DNA of 64,000 nt, from contig NZ_VIAR01000004.1 of NCBI RefSeq assembly GCF_006546625.1, positions 62,001 through 126,000 on the forward strand. Reading direction: 5' to 3'. This DNA comes from Haloflavibacter putidus (GTDB lineage Bacteria > Bacteroidota > Bacteroidia > Flavobacteriales > Flavobacteriaceae). The position numbers and the translations under genes are program-made. Shown piece after piece: positions 9,585-18,276 of this stretch (positions within the stretch are counted from its first letter, which is position 1; each line of letters begins with the position of its first letter). Below the pieces are notes generated by a model that worked only from the letters and a program-made list of their open reading frames with translations, had not been told where the DNA came from and did no database searches.

Positions 9585-9624
9585 TTCCGTAAACAAAAAA
9601 AAACGTGTAAATTTCTTTACGGAA
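9585..9624. terminator. Inverted pair of the TTTACGGAA word, possible terminator
   Basis: TTCCGTAAA (9585-9593) and TTTACGGAA (9616-9624) are exact reverse complements separated by 22 bases. They lie 30 bases past the stop codon of the minus-strand DUF6095/murQ operon. On the minus strand the loop contains a T9 run. The position suits a terminator, and the arms are the word over-represented throughout the window. Confidence 0.5.
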
Positions 9625-9653
9625 ATAATCCGGCTTTAAAAAATAAGGTAGAC

Positions 9654-9878
9654 TTAATCAAAAAGCGCTTTAATCAAAGTGTTTACTCCTTTAAACATTA
9701 AAAAAATGGCGCCACCACAAGCAATAAGTCCTAAAATTAAAACAGCTATATAAAAAGGATGATCTTGGTTGCTAAACGCACTATGTAAAATTACCGGGCC
9801 AATAAACGCTGTAGGAAGCGCGGCCGCTAAATACTTTAAACCTTTTGCTAAAAATTCTTTATTAGTGTGCTTTCTCAT
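9654..9878 (-). CDS. DUF6095-like small membrane protein
   Basis: A 74-residue protein with a basic N-terminus (MRKHTNKEFLAKGLKYLAAA) and two hydrophobic segments at about 15-34 and 41-65 separated by the polar turn SNQDHPF. This is the layout of the DUF6095 family of Flavobacteriia. It overlaps the end of murQ by 17 bases, so it is translationally coupled to it and is the last gene of the TonB receptor/DUF4249/murQ/DUF6095 group. It is an inner-membrane protein of unknown role. Confidence 0.75.
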   Translation of the reverse strand: MRKHTNKEFLAKGLKYLAAALPTAFIGPVILHSAFSNQDHPFYIAVLILGLIACGGAIFLMFKGVNTLIKALFD

Positions 9879-10689
9879 TACTTAGATTTTTTATTGTTTT
9901 TCTAACACTTCCATGTTTTTCTAAAGCTTTAGCAGCTTTTTCGTGGTTGACTTCTACTCTTTCCTGAATCATTTTTATACCGCGTTCTACCAGTTTACGA
10001 TTGCTTAGCTGCATATCTACCATTTTGTTGTCTTCCACTCTTCCTAACTGAATCATCGTTGCGGTAGATAGCATATTGAGTACCATTTTTTGTGCGGTTC
10101 CGGCTTTCATTCTAGAACTTCCGGTTATAAATTCCGGTCCAACAACTACTTCAATAGGAAATTTAGCCGTTTTTCCTAACGGACTGCCGGCATTGCAGGT
10201 TATACAGCCCGTAATAATGTTTTCTTGATTACATTTTTCTAATCCTCCAATTACATAAGGCGTGGTGCCAGAAGCCGCAATACCAACTACCACATCTTTT
10301 TCTGAAATATAATGATTTTCTAAGTCTTTCCAGGCTTGGTTATAATCATCTTCGGCAAATTCTACGGCATCTCTAATGGCGGTATCTCCGCCGGCAATCA
10401 ATCCAATTACGAGGTCTTTAGATACGCCAAAAGTAGGCGGACATTCACTGGCATCTAAAATACCCAATCTACCACTTGTGCCGGCGCCAATATAAAATAA
10501 ACGGCCGCCATCTTGCAACTTTGCTGTAATTTGTGTTACCAAAGCTTCAATAGCAGGAATAACTTTTTCTACCGCAAAAGCAACAGATTGATCTTCTTTA
10601 TTTATGGCCAAGAGTAAATCTTTAACCGATTTTTTTTCTAAATCGTGGTGATTCGATTCTTGCTCGGTGGTTTTTATAAAATCTACCAT
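9862..10689 (-). CDS. murQ: N-acetylmuramic acid 6-phosphate etherase
   Basis: The ATG at 10689 lies one base beyond the stop of the preceding gene and gives 275 residues starting MVDFIKTTEQESNHHDLEKK; the longer ORF start would overlap that gene and is rejected. The SIS-domain phosphosugar loop FYIGAGTSGRLGILDASECP and the block EFITGSSRMKAGTAQKMVLN are diagnostic of MurQ. The enzyme cleaves the lactyl ether of MurNAc 6-phosphate to give GlcNAc 6-phosphate and D-lactate in peptidoglycan recycling, in the cytosol. Its position in a minus-strand run behind the TonB receptor suggests co-transcription, although no functional link is evident. Confidence 0.95.
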   Translation of the reverse strand: MVDFIKTTEQESNHHDLEKKSVKDLLLAINKEDQSVAFAVEKVIPAIEALVTQITAKLQDGGRLFYIGAGTSGRLGILDASECPPTFGVSKDLVIGLIAGGDTAIRDAVEFAEDDYNQAWKDLENHYISEKDVVVGIAASGTTPYVIGGLEKCNQENIITGCITCNAGSPLGKTAKFPIEVVVGPEFITGSSRMKAGTAQKMVLNMLSTATMIQLGRVEDNKMVDMQLSNRKLVERGIKMIQERVEVNHEKAAKALEKHGSVRKTIKNLSNEKAH

Positions 10690-10690
10690 A

Positions 10691-11494
10691 TTATTCAATT
10701 GTATAAGTGGTTTGGTAGGCTTGCGAAATTCTAAAATAGCCCAACGCAAAATTATCGGGATTATCTAAATTTTCAAAATTACCGCGCACAATTGCCGGCG
10801 CGCTGCTAAACGGATTGCCGCTATTGCTGCTTAAAGCCGAAATTGTCGAAAAATACGTGTCAAATTGCAAACTTATACCCTGTATTGTAATATAAATTAT
10901 ATCTCCCGAATCAAATTCTTCGGCATAAAAAGTAGAAATCTGGTTTCCGTTAAATAATTGGTCGTCAATATTATCATAAGAATTACCGTGCCGTTCTGAG
11001 TAAAATTGAAAATAGTAAGCATTTCCTAATTCTTCCGGATCTGTAAAATAAGCATTAATGCTCACTAAATCTTCGTCTATACTGGTATTTTCGTCTTGCG
11101 TTACATAATCTATCGGGACGGTTTTTACAAGTTGGGTGGTAGCTTGATAATTTTGATTGTCTACTTTAACGTTTAATCGGTAAGATAAACTATCTGCCAT
11201 AGAAATCGCCAATTGGTACATCCCGGGATCTTCAGCGGGTGGCACAGAAAAAGTATTCTCTGCGATTTGAATTGTTACTTCTGCATTATTTACAAAAATT
11301 TCATCTTCCGTAAAGAAAGGAGAAGTTTTGGTTAACCTGACGCTTAAAATTCCTTGTTGATTTTCATCCTGCTGTATGCCGGTGGCTTCTATTACCAATC
11401 TGGGTTTGTCTTGCTCCAAATCTACACTTATCGGATCTTCGCAACCCGTTAAAAAAAATAGCGTTGGTAATAAAAATAAAAGGAAATTTCGCAT
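10691..11494 (-). CDS. DUF4249 domain lipoprotein
   Basis: A 267-residue lipoprotein, signal MRNFLLFLLPTLFFLTGC followed by EDPISVDLEQDKPRLVIEA, the typical opening of DUF4249. The remainder is beta-rich with PGMYQL and YYFQFYSE strands. In Bacteroidota DUF4249 genes sit beside TonB-dependent receptors, as here (3 bases downstream of the receptor stop), and the lipoprotein is thought to be the surface partner of the receptor, loosely comparable to SusD. The ligand is unknown. It ends 1 base before the murQ start. Confidence 0.85.
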   Translation of the reverse strand: MRNFLLFLLPTLFFLTGCEDPISVDLEQDKPRLVIEATGIQQDENQQGILSVRLTKTSPFFTEDEIFVNNAEVTIQIAENTFSVPPAEDPGMYQLAISMADSLSYRLNVKVDNQNYQATTQLVKTVPIDYVTQDENTSIDEDLVSINAYFTDPEELGNAYYFQFYSERHGNSYDNIDDQLFNGNQISTFYAEEFDSGDIIYITIQGISLQFDTYFSTISALSSNSGNPFSSAPAIVRGNFENLDNPDNFALGYFRISQAYQTTYTIE

Positions 11495-11497
11495 TGC

Positions 11498-13924
11498 TTA
11501 AAATTTAAAATTGTAAGTAACCGAAGGTATAATACCAAAGATAGACAATCTGGTAGCCTCCGGCAATCCGCTATCTTCATTTTTCCCGAAATTTATAGAA
11601 GCGGCATTTTTTCGGTTATAGATATTATAAATTCCAAAAACCCATTCTGCTTGCCAGCCGTTGTTTTTATCTGGTTTTGGTGTATAGGTGGCAGATAGGT
11701 CTAAACGGTGGTAAGCCGGAAGCCTGTTGGCGTTTCTAAAACTATAATTGGGCACAATCAAATTATCGTAAACGTATTTGGAGTTAGGGTAAGTAGCCGC
11801 CCGCCCCGTCTGAAAAATAAAATTGCTACTCAAACGCCATTTTTTATTGATAGGATATTGCGCCGTAACCGAAATATCGTGCGTCCTATCCCAAGCGGTA
11901 TTGTACCAATTACCGTTATTAATGCCAGGCTCTTCAGGTGTTCTGCCGGGTGTTTTTTGTTCGCTTTTAGAAAGCGTGTACGATAACCAGCCGGTAAGTT
12001 TTCCTACAGACTTTTTAGCCAAAAATTCTAAACCGTACGCGCGTTGTTTTCCGTTTAAAATAACTTGTTCTATGGCTTCGTTGGCAATAAGTTGTGCGCC
12101 ATTTATATAATCTATTCGGTTAGCTACTTCTTTATAGAAAACTTCGGTTTCTAAGAGAATTCCCCATTTCTCTAAAAACGTAAAATAACCCAACGCAATT
12201 TGATCTGCCTGTTGTGGTTGTATATACCTGCCACTTGGCGCCCAAACATCTAAAGGCGTGGGAGCATTGGCGTTGCTAATAAGATGTAAATATTGGTGTA
12301 AACGGTGATAGCTTGCCTTTACGGAATTATTTTCGTCTATTTCATACGCAATTGCAAGGCGAGGTTCTACATTGAAAAAACTTTTTTCTATTGTCCATTT
12401 ATCCGAAGAATAAGTGCTTGTAACCGGCGCTTTCTCATATATTTCTAAATTAGAATTAAAAGCTACCGGCATATCGTTGGCATAATTGTTAATTTGTGTT
12501 TGTCCTAAACGATTAAAATTATTTAAACGCAAGCCGGCATTTACTCGCAACTTTTCAGATAGCTTTACGGAAGCAGATAAAAAAGCAGCATTTTGCCAAG
12601 CATACTTTTTTACCAGCTGCTTTTTGCTTATGCCAGAATTTTCTCTAGAAGGCTCTAAATAACCGGGATTAAAAGAATAGTGCGAAGTAATTAAACCATA
12701 ATCTAACTTTACGGAAGTAGACAAAGAATGCTCAAAAGAATAATCTAAATCCCATTTTCTAATGCCGCTATCCCAATTAAAACCAACAAAATCTAAGGTT
12801 AAACCAAAATAAAAATCGGTAAGCGAAAGTTGTAAATCGCTCTGTAAATTTTCAGAAAAAATATGTTCCCAATTACCGGCTAAAACTGCATTACCGTAAG
12901 TATTTTTAAAACTTTCGTTTAAATTAAAAACATCGCGCCCAAAATAACCGGAGAATTCGAGGCTGTTTTTTTCGTCCAGTAAGAAATTTAGTTTGGTGTT
13001 TACATCATAAAAATAACCGGAATTAGGGTTGTCTGCCAGTTTTAAAAATAAATGCGCATAAGAACTCCTACCCGAAACCAAATACGAACTTTTATTTTTC
13101 TCTATAGAACCTTGTGCAGTTATTCTGCTGGAAACCACGCCAATACCGCCTTCTATCTGTAGCGAATCTAAATTTCCCGTTTTTTGTTGTATAGCCAATA
13201 CCGAAGATGTTCTATTACCATATTCTGCCGGAAGACCGCCTTTATATAAATCGAGTTTTTGCACTGCATCCGGATTAAAAACCGAAAAGAAGCCAAAAAG
13301 ATGCGAATCGTTAAATAAGGTAACCTTGTCTAAAAGGACCAGATTTTGGTCGGCGGCACCACCCCGAACGTTAAAACCACCCGAACCTTCGCCACTGTTA
13401 GAAACGCCCGGAAGCAATAAAATAGATTTAATAATGTCTTTTTCGCCCAAAACGCTTGGCAATTCTTTTATTTTTTTTGCCGTTAAGGTATTTACGCTCA
13501 TTTGCGTGCTGCTTATTTTCTTTTTATCAACATTTTGCCGAATAAGCACTTCTTCCAAATCTTGAGAAGCCGATTGCATAGAAATTTGCAGATTTTTATT
13601 GGCAACAATTTCGCCACTTTCCGTAAAGTCTTTATAACCCAAATAGGTTATGATAAGTTGGTAGTCTCCTTTTTTAAGAAAAAGTTCAAAATTGCCGTTT
13701 ACATCTGTACTGGTTCCTTTGCCACTGTTTACTTCAAAAATGTTTACTTCAGATAAAGCTTGCTGACTTTCTGCCTCTGTAATTTTACCGCTTAGGCGGA
13801 AAGTAGTTTGAGCGGAAAGCAAGACCGGAAAAAACAAAAGTAGAAAACTGCAGAAGGCTTTGATACAAATAGTTTTGAAGGTTTGAAGCGCAAAAATAAA
13901 GTTTAAAAAGCAAACAAATGCCAA
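11498..13924 (-). CDS. TonB-dependent receptor with carboxypeptidase-like N-terminal domain
   Basis: A protein of up to 808 residues. After a hydrophobic export signal ending LLSAQ it has a carboxypeptidase-regulatory-like domain (FRLSGKITEAESQQALSEVN, then GSGKGTSTDVNGNFELFLKK, about 43-125), a plug domain with LPSVLGEKDIIKSILLLPGV and GGFNVRGG, and a long beta-barrel ending in the aromatic strand SVTYNFKF. It imports a ligand across the outer membrane using TonB-ExbBD energy. It pairs with the downstream DUF4249 lipoprotein. The start is uncertain: a TAnnTTTG-like box (13891-13898, minus strand) lies inside the first codons of the ORF, and a downstream non-ATG start is possible. Confidence 0.9.
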   Translation of the reverse strand: MAFVCFLNFIFALQTFKTICIKAFCSFLLLFFPVLLSAQTTFRLSGKITEAESQQALSEVNIFEVNSGKGTSTDVNGNFELFLKKGDYQLIITYLGYKDFTESGEIVANKNLQISMQSASQDLEEVLIRQNVDKKKISSTQMSVNTLTAKKIKELPSVLGEKDIIKSILLLPGVSNSGEGSGGFNVRGGAADQNLVLLDKVTLFNDSHLFGFFSVFNPDAVQKLDLYKGGLPAEYGNRTSSVLAIQQKTGNLDSLQIEGGIGVVSSRITAQGSIEKNKSSYLVSGRSSYAHLFLKLADNPNSGYFYDVNTKLNFLLDEKNSLEFSGYFGRDVFNLNESFKNTYGNAVLAGNWEHIFSENLQSDLQLSLTDFYFGLTLDFVGFNWDSGIRKWDLDYSFEHSLSTSVKLDYGLITSHYSFNPGYLEPSRENSGISKKQLVKKYAWQNAAFLSASVKLSEKLRVNAGLRLNNFNRLGQTQINNYANDMPVAFNSNLEIYEKAPVTSTYSSDKWTIEKSFFNVEPRLAIAYEIDENNSVKASYHRLHQYLHLISNANAPTPLDVWAPSGRYIQPQQADQIALGYFTFLEKWGILLETEVFYKEVANRIDYINGAQLIANEAIEQVILNGKQRAYGLEFLAKKSVGKLTGWLSYTLSKSEQKTPGRTPEEPGINNGNWYNTAWDRTHDISVTAQYPINKKWRLSSNFIFQTGRAATYPNSKYVYDNLIVPNYSFRNANRLPAYHRLDLSATYTPKPDKNNGWQAEWVFGIYNIYNRKNAASINFGKNEDSGLPEATRLSIFGIIPSVTYNFKF

Positions 13925-13952
13925 GTTTATGCTAAAAGCTAAAGAAACGCTA

Positions 13953-14030
13953 AATTATGTAAAAATTTAATTTTCGTTATTGTCTATGTCTTTTTTCTTA
14001 AGCTCAGATAGCAAGCAGTTTTACATAATT
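13953..14030. other. Inverted repeat in the divergent region
   Basis: AATTATGTAAAA (13953-13964) and TTTTACATAATT (14019-14030) are exact reverse complements separated by 54 bases, between the TonB receptor gene and the lysozyme-like gene. It could be an operator or chance in AT-rich DNA. The rest of this 266-base gap shows only the promoter box at 14125. Confidence 0.3.
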
Positions 14031-14124
14031 AAGCGGTTTAATTAATTGATTTATAGCTTGTTAAAATTTATTGTGTTTTCCCTAAACTTTAACATTTGGC
14101 GTTTTTTCGGAAAAAAAATTAATC

Positions 14125-14132
14125 TATATTTG
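14125..14132 (+). promoter_or_regulatory. Candidate promoter box for the lysozyme-like gene
   Basis: TATATTTG is a perfect TAnnTTTG. The predicted start near 14137 leaves a leader of about 54 bases to the TTG start at 14191. The nearest TTTG upstream (14095-14098) is too far away for the usual spacing. Confidence 0.5.
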
Positions 14133-14190
14133 CCCCGCAAAATTAAAGGCAGTTTTATAACGTATAAAAGTCCTTTAGAAAAATGCTGAT

Positions 14191-14874
14191 TTGAATAAGA
14201 AAGTACTAAGAATATCAGTTTTACCAGCAATTGGAGCACTGATTTTTTTAAGCTTTTCCAAAAAAGAAAAAGCAAACAATGCGGTAGATCTGTTCGAAGA
14301 ATTTAAAGTAGAACTAAATACTACTGATTTGCCGGACTATTTTACGGTTTTACCGGAAATAGAAACCACTGAAAATATTTTTAAGCCCTTGCTTAAAAAA
14401 GATTATATCGGATTTAAAGAAGCAGTAGGCTTTAAAGAATCCGGAAACGATTATGGCGTTATCAATCAATTTGGGTATTTAGGAAAATACCAATTTGGTG
14501 CCGGCACTTTGCAACTCATCGGAATTTACAATACCAAAGACTTTTTAAACCAACCGGCTTTGCAAGAAGCGGCTTTTTATGCAAATGCTGCACGCAACAA
14601 ATGGATTTTGCGCCGCGAGATTAAACGATTTGCAAATAAAACAGTTGGGGGCGTTAAAGTAACCGAATCTGGTATTTTGGCAGCCGCACACTTGGCAGGT
14701 CCCGGTAGTGTAAAAAAGTTTTTACGAAGCGGTGGCGCGCAAGGTTTTGCAGATGCTTTTGGTACTAGCATTAAGTATTACTTAAAAAGATTTGCAGGTT
14801 ACGATACATCTATTGTGCCATCTAACCGTAAAGCAAAAGCGGTTACTTTTCTTTCTAAATCTGAATTGTTGTAG
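14191..14874 (+). CDS. Lysozyme-like peptidoglycan-active protein
   Basis: A 227-residue protein with an apparent TTG start; the nearest ATG upstream is out of frame and quickly stopped. An N-terminal hydrophobic stretch (residues 6-22) suggests an export signal or anchor. The core reads GFKESGNDYGVINQFGYLGK followed by YQFGAGTL, where the glutamate in KESGNDY fits the catalytic acid of lysozyme-fold lytic transglycosylases, and AAHLAGPGSVKKFL resembles the second half of that fold. It would act on peptidoglycan in the periplasm. It converges with the methyltransferase gene, only 3 bases separating the two stop codons. Confidence 0.7.
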   Translation: MNKKVLRISVLPAIGALIFLSFSKKEKANNAVDLFEEFKVELNTTDLPDYFTVLPEIETTENIFKPLLKKDYIGFKEAVGFKESGNDYGVINQFGYLGKYQFGAGTLQLIGIYNTKDFLNQPALQEAAFYANAARNKWILRREIKRFANKTVGGVKVTESGILAAAHLAGPGSVKKFLRSGGAQGFADAFGTSIKYYLKRFAGYDTSIVPSNRKAKAVTFLSKSELL

Positions 14875-14877
14875 GTT

Positions 14878-15609
14878 TTAAGCACCCTTTTGAAAAATAA
14901 AAATACTTGGTCTTTTGTGTAGATCGGGTTTAGATTTTTGCCATTGCGCAACGGTTTTAGTTTGGATAAACTCACTTGGTAAAGTTACTTCACAGCCAAT
15001 ACAAAGCTTGGTTTCCGGATGCAATTGACTTAGTAAAAAATCTAATAATTTATCGTTTCTATACGGCGTTTCTATAAAAATCTGCGCTTGTTGCCTTTCT
15101 TGCGACAATCTTTCCAGTTGTTTAACGCTATGCTTTCTTTCTTGTTTATCTATGGGTAAATAGCCGTTAAAAGCAAAATTCTGCCCGTTTAAACCACTAC
15201 TCATTAGCGTAAGAAAAATAGAGGAAGGACCAACCAAAGGTATAACCCGAATATTTTTTTCGTGGGCAATTTTTACAATTTCGGCACCCGGATCTGCAAT
15301 TCCGGGGCAACCGGCTTCGCTAAGCAAACCGGTATCTATGCCTTCTAAACAAGGCTCTAAAAAACTTGGCAATTCCGAAGCATCGGTAAATTTATTTAAT
15401 GCATAAAAATGTAAAGAAGGTTGCGATTTGCCGGGTACAATTTTCTTGATAAACCTACGAGCGGTTTTTTCGTTTTCGGCAATATAATAATCTATTTCTT
15501 CAATTTTTTTCTTTACGGAAAGCGGCAAAATCTCTAAAGGAGGTTGGTCTCCCAATAAAGAAGGGATCAAATATAAATTGCCTTTTGAAGAATTGGTGTT
15601 TTTTTCCAT
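14878..15609 (-). CDS. SAM-dependent methyltransferase, RsmI-like tetrapyrrole methylase fold
   Basis: A 243-residue protein with the tetrapyrrole-methylase architecture: N-terminal GNLYLIPSLLGDQPP, the SAM-binding segment LLSEAGCPGIADPGAEIV, then VIPLVGPSSIFLTLMSSGLN and the C-terminal half with FIETPYRND. This layout resembles RsmI, the 16S rRNA C1402 ribose methyltransferase, but the sequence is the diverged paralogue common in Bacteroidota, so the substrate is unproven. It lies 64 bases downstream of the phosphatase gene in the dnaA group. Confidence 0.85.
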   Translation of the reverse strand: MEKNTNSSKGNLYLIPSLLGDQPPLEILPLSVKKKIEEIDYYIAENEKTARRFIKKIVPGKSQPSLHFYALNKFTDASELPSFLEPCLEGIDTGLLSEAGCPGIADPGAEIVKIAHEKNIRVIPLVGPSSIFLTLMSSGLNGQNFAFNGYLPIDKQERKHSVKQLERLSQERQQAQIFIETPYRNDKLLDFLLSQLHPETKLCIGCEVTLPSEFIQTKTVAQWQKSKPDLHKRPSIFIFQKGA

Positions 15610-15673
15610 AACCCGTGCTATTTATGTCACTGTCTAAAAATTAGAAACGCACAAGTTACTAAAAACTTTTGTG

Positions 15674-16138
15674 CTAGTTGGCTTCTTGGTTGAGTTCTTT
15701 GGCTATTACACTGGTAGCTTCGTCTAACATTTGGTAGACGTTTTCAAAACCGTGTTCGCCTCCGTGGTATGGGTCCGGTACGTCCGCGTTTTCGTTTGGA
15801 AACAATTTATTTAGAATAATTTCTACCTTTTCTTTAGCTTCCGCGGAAGCAGCCAGTTTTACAACATCTTCATAATTAGAATTATCCATCACATAAATAT
15901 GATCAAACTCGTTAAAATCTTCTGCAGTAAATTGTCTGCCGCGTTGATCTGTAATATCTAAACCGTAGCGTTTTGCAACGGCTATAGAACGCGGGTCCGG
16001 AGAATCGTCTACGTGATAATTGGAAGTGCCGGCAGAGTCTACTTTTACTTTGCTACTATCTACTTTAGCTTTTAAAAGACCTTCTGCCAAAGGCGATCTG
16101 CAAATATTTCCTAAACAAACCATTACGACTTTAATCAT
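15674..16138 (-). CDS. Low-molecular-weight protein-tyrosine phosphatase
   Basis: The ATG at 16138 (two bases past the dnaA stop) is chosen over a TTG at 16144; it gives 154 residues. The P-loop CLGNICRSP (Cys8 to Arg14) and the later general-acid motif DVPDPYHGG match low-molecular-weight tyrosine phosphatases, and the length is standard. It dephosphorylates phosphotyrosine or small phosphoesters in the cytosol. The order dnaA, this gene, then the RsmI-like methyltransferase points to one transcript. Confidence 0.93.
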   Translation of the reverse strand: MIKVVMVCLGNICRSPLAEGLLKAKVDSSKVKVDSAGTSNYHVDDSPDPRSIAVAKRYGLDITDQRGRQFTAEDFNEFDHIYVMDNSNYEDVVKLAASAEAKEKVEIILNKLFPNENADVPDPYHGGEHGFENVYQMLDEATSVIAKELNQEAN

Positions 16139-16140
16139 AA

Positions 16141-17568
16141 TCAAACAATTAATTTTTTATCTAAATCGTCTACAAAGCGTTTAAATTCTTTATCTGTGGT
16201 AGTAAGGTTTTTTACCGTTTTGCAAGCGTGCAAAACCGTAGCGTGATCTCTTTTGCCAATTTGCGTGCCAATGCTGGCCAAAGAGGCTTTGGTGAGCTTT
16301 TTTGCAAAAAACATAGCTATTTGTCTGGCTTGTACAATGTGACGCTTGCGGGTTTTAGATTGTAGCGTGTCTACATCCATCTGAAAATAATCACTTACCA
16401 CTTTTTGTATATGATCTATAGAAATTTCTTTCTTAGTGCATTTTACATAGTTTTCTACAATTTTCCGCGCCAGCTCTATCGTAATATCTTTTTTATTGAA
16501 AGAAGAATGCGCGATTAACGAGATAATGGCACCTTCTAATTCTCTAATATTGGTTTTTATATTGTTGGCTAGATAATCTATAATCTCTTCCGGCATTTCT
16601 ACGCCGTCTCTATAAAGTTTGTTGCAAATTATTGAAACCCGGGTTTCAAAATCAGGTTGTTGCAACTCTGCCGAAAGCCCCCATTTAAAACGCGACAAAA
16701 GTCTTTGCTCTATATCTTGCATATCTACCGGCGCTTTATCGCTGGTTAAAATTACCTGCTTGCCGTTTTGGTGCAAATGGTTAAAAATATGGAAGAAAAC
16801 ATCTTGCGTACCAGATTTACCAGATAGCAACTGAATATCATCTACAATTAAAACATCTATAATTTGATAAAAATGTATAAAATCGTTACGGTTGTTTTTT
16901 CTAACCGATTCTATATGTTGTTGCGTAAATTTTTCTGCAGAAATATATAAAACCGTTTTTTCGGGATATTTATCTTTTATTTCTACCCCAATAGCGTGTG
17001 CCAAGTGCGTTTTGCCTAAACCAACCCCACCAAAAATTAATAACGGATTAAAAGATGTACCGCCGGGTTTATTGGCAACGGCTTGTCCCGCAGATCTTGC
17101 CAAACGATTGCTGTCTCCTTCTAAAAAATTGTCGAAACTATAGTTCGGGTTTAGCTGCGAGTCTACTTTTACGTTTCGAATTCCCGGAATTATAAAAGGG
17201 TTTTTTAACTCGGGGCTTTTATTTTTTAAGGGTACGTTTACCTCTTGCGAAGAAACATTGCTGCGTTGCGAGCTGGGAATCTTTTCCGTAAAGGGTTGTT
17301 TATTGCCATAAGTGTTTTCCATTTTTATAACATAAACCAGTTTTGCTTTTTCGCCAAGTTCTTTGGTAAGCGAAACTTTTAGCAATTTTACGTAATGCTC
17401 TTCCAGCCATTCATAGAAAAATTTTGACGGTACCTGAATGCTTAAAGCATTATCGGTAAGTTTAACTGCTTTAATAGGTTCAAACCATGTTTTGTAGGCT
17501 TGTGGAGTGATATTGTCTTCTATAAATTGTAGACAATTTATCCAAACTGATTCAGCAGTTTTACCCAT
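16141..17568 (-). CDS. dnaA: Chromosomal replication initiator protein DnaA
   Basis: A 475-residue protein with all four DnaA domains: domain I (WINCLQFIEDNITPQAYKTWF), a short linker, the AAA+ domain with Walker A GGVGLGKTH and Walker B VLIVDDIQLL, and the C-terminal DNA-binding signature RDHATVLHACKTV. It binds DnaA boxes at oriC and melts the origin. No cluster of DnaA boxes is visible in the flanking 200 bases, so the origin is probably not right here. It heads a minus-strand group with the phosphatase and methyltransferase. Confidence 0.97.
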   Translation of the reverse strand: MGKTAESVWINCLQFIEDNITPQAYKTWFEPIKAVKLTDNALSIQVPSKFFYEWLEEHYVKLLKVSLTKELGEKAKLVYVIKMENTYGNKQPFTEKIPSSQRSNVSSQEVNVPLKNKSPELKNPFIIPGIRNVKVDSQLNPNYSFDNFLEGDSNRLARSAGQAVANKPGGTSFNPLLIFGGVGLGKTHLAHAIGVEIKDKYPEKTVLYISAEKFTQQHIESVRKNNRNDFIHFYQIIDVLIVDDIQLLSGKSGTQDVFFHIFNHLHQNGKQVILTSDKAPVDMQDIEQRLLSRFKWGLSAELQQPDFETRVSIICNKLYRDGVEMPEEIIDYLANNIKTNIRELEGAIISLIAHSSFNKKDITIELARKIVENYVKCTKKEISIDHIQKVVSDYFQMDVDTLQSKTRKRHIVQARQIAMFFAKKLTKASLASIGTQIGKRDHATVLHACKTVKNLTTTDKEFKRFVDDLDKKLIV

Positions 17569-17781
17569 AATATTTTCCGGATATTTTATTGATTAATTAA
17601 AAAACGATACTCAAAAGTCGAGAAGTTTTTACAACCCCGCGCTTTATTTTGACAAAGCAAATATGTGAACAAAAAAGCTAATAAAAAAACCAAAATGCTA
17701 TTGAATATATCGTTTTTTTTTCCCATACTTAAATTCCCCATAAACATACAAAATCTTATTCATAAAATATTAGAAAAAACC

Positions 17782-18180
17782 ATGAAATATCATACAAGTA
17801 AAATAAGAGTGCGTTATGCCGAAACCGATCAAATGGGAGTAGTTCACCACGGGAATTACGCGCAATACCTAGAGTTAGCAAGAATTGAGTGGATGGACCA
17901 ATTTGGAATATCTTATAAAAGTATGGAAAAAAGTGGTATTATGCTACCGGTTTATGAAATGAATTTTAAATTTAAGAAACCAGCACATTTTGACGATATT
18001 TTAAGCATTGAAACCGGTTTACGAGAGGAACCTTCTGTGCGTATAATTTTTGATTATAAAATTAGAAATAAAGAGGGGAAATTATTAACTACTGCAACAA
18101 CAACTTTGGTTTTTATGGATGCAAAAACCAAGCAGCCAATTTCTTGCCCACAAAATATTTTAAAAGCGATTAATTTTTAG
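17782..18180 (+). CDS. Acyl-CoA thioesterase, hotdog fold (YbgC/FadM-like)
   Basis: The ATG at 17782 starts MKYHTSKIRVRYAETDQMGV; an upstream in-frame start adds 39 atypical residues and is rejected. The 132-residue length fits a single hotdog domain. ETDQMGVVHHGNY carries the catalytic aspartate region of the 4-hydroxybenzoyl-CoA thioesterase family, followed by YLELARIEWM. It hydrolyses acyl-CoA thioesters in the cytosol. It is divergent from dnaA, an arrangement common in Flavobacteriia. Confidence 0.9.
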   Translation: MKYHTSKIRVRYAETDQMGVVHHGNYAQYLELARIEWMDQFGISYKSMEKSGIMLPVYEMNFKFKKPAHFDDILSIETGLREEPSVRIIFDYKIRNKEGKLLTTATTTLVFMDAKTKQPISCPQNILKAINF

Positions 18181-18276
18181 TCTAGAAAAAAATGATAAGA
18201 AATTTTAACAATTGTTATACCTAATAGACTTAATTTTTTTTCATCTCAATACTAATTACTCAATACTCAATACTAT

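Noticed and set aside
17569-17780. oriC next to dnaA
   Set aside because: No cluster of TTATCCACA-like DnaA boxes and no clear unwinding element; dnaA is not always at oriC in Bacteroidota.
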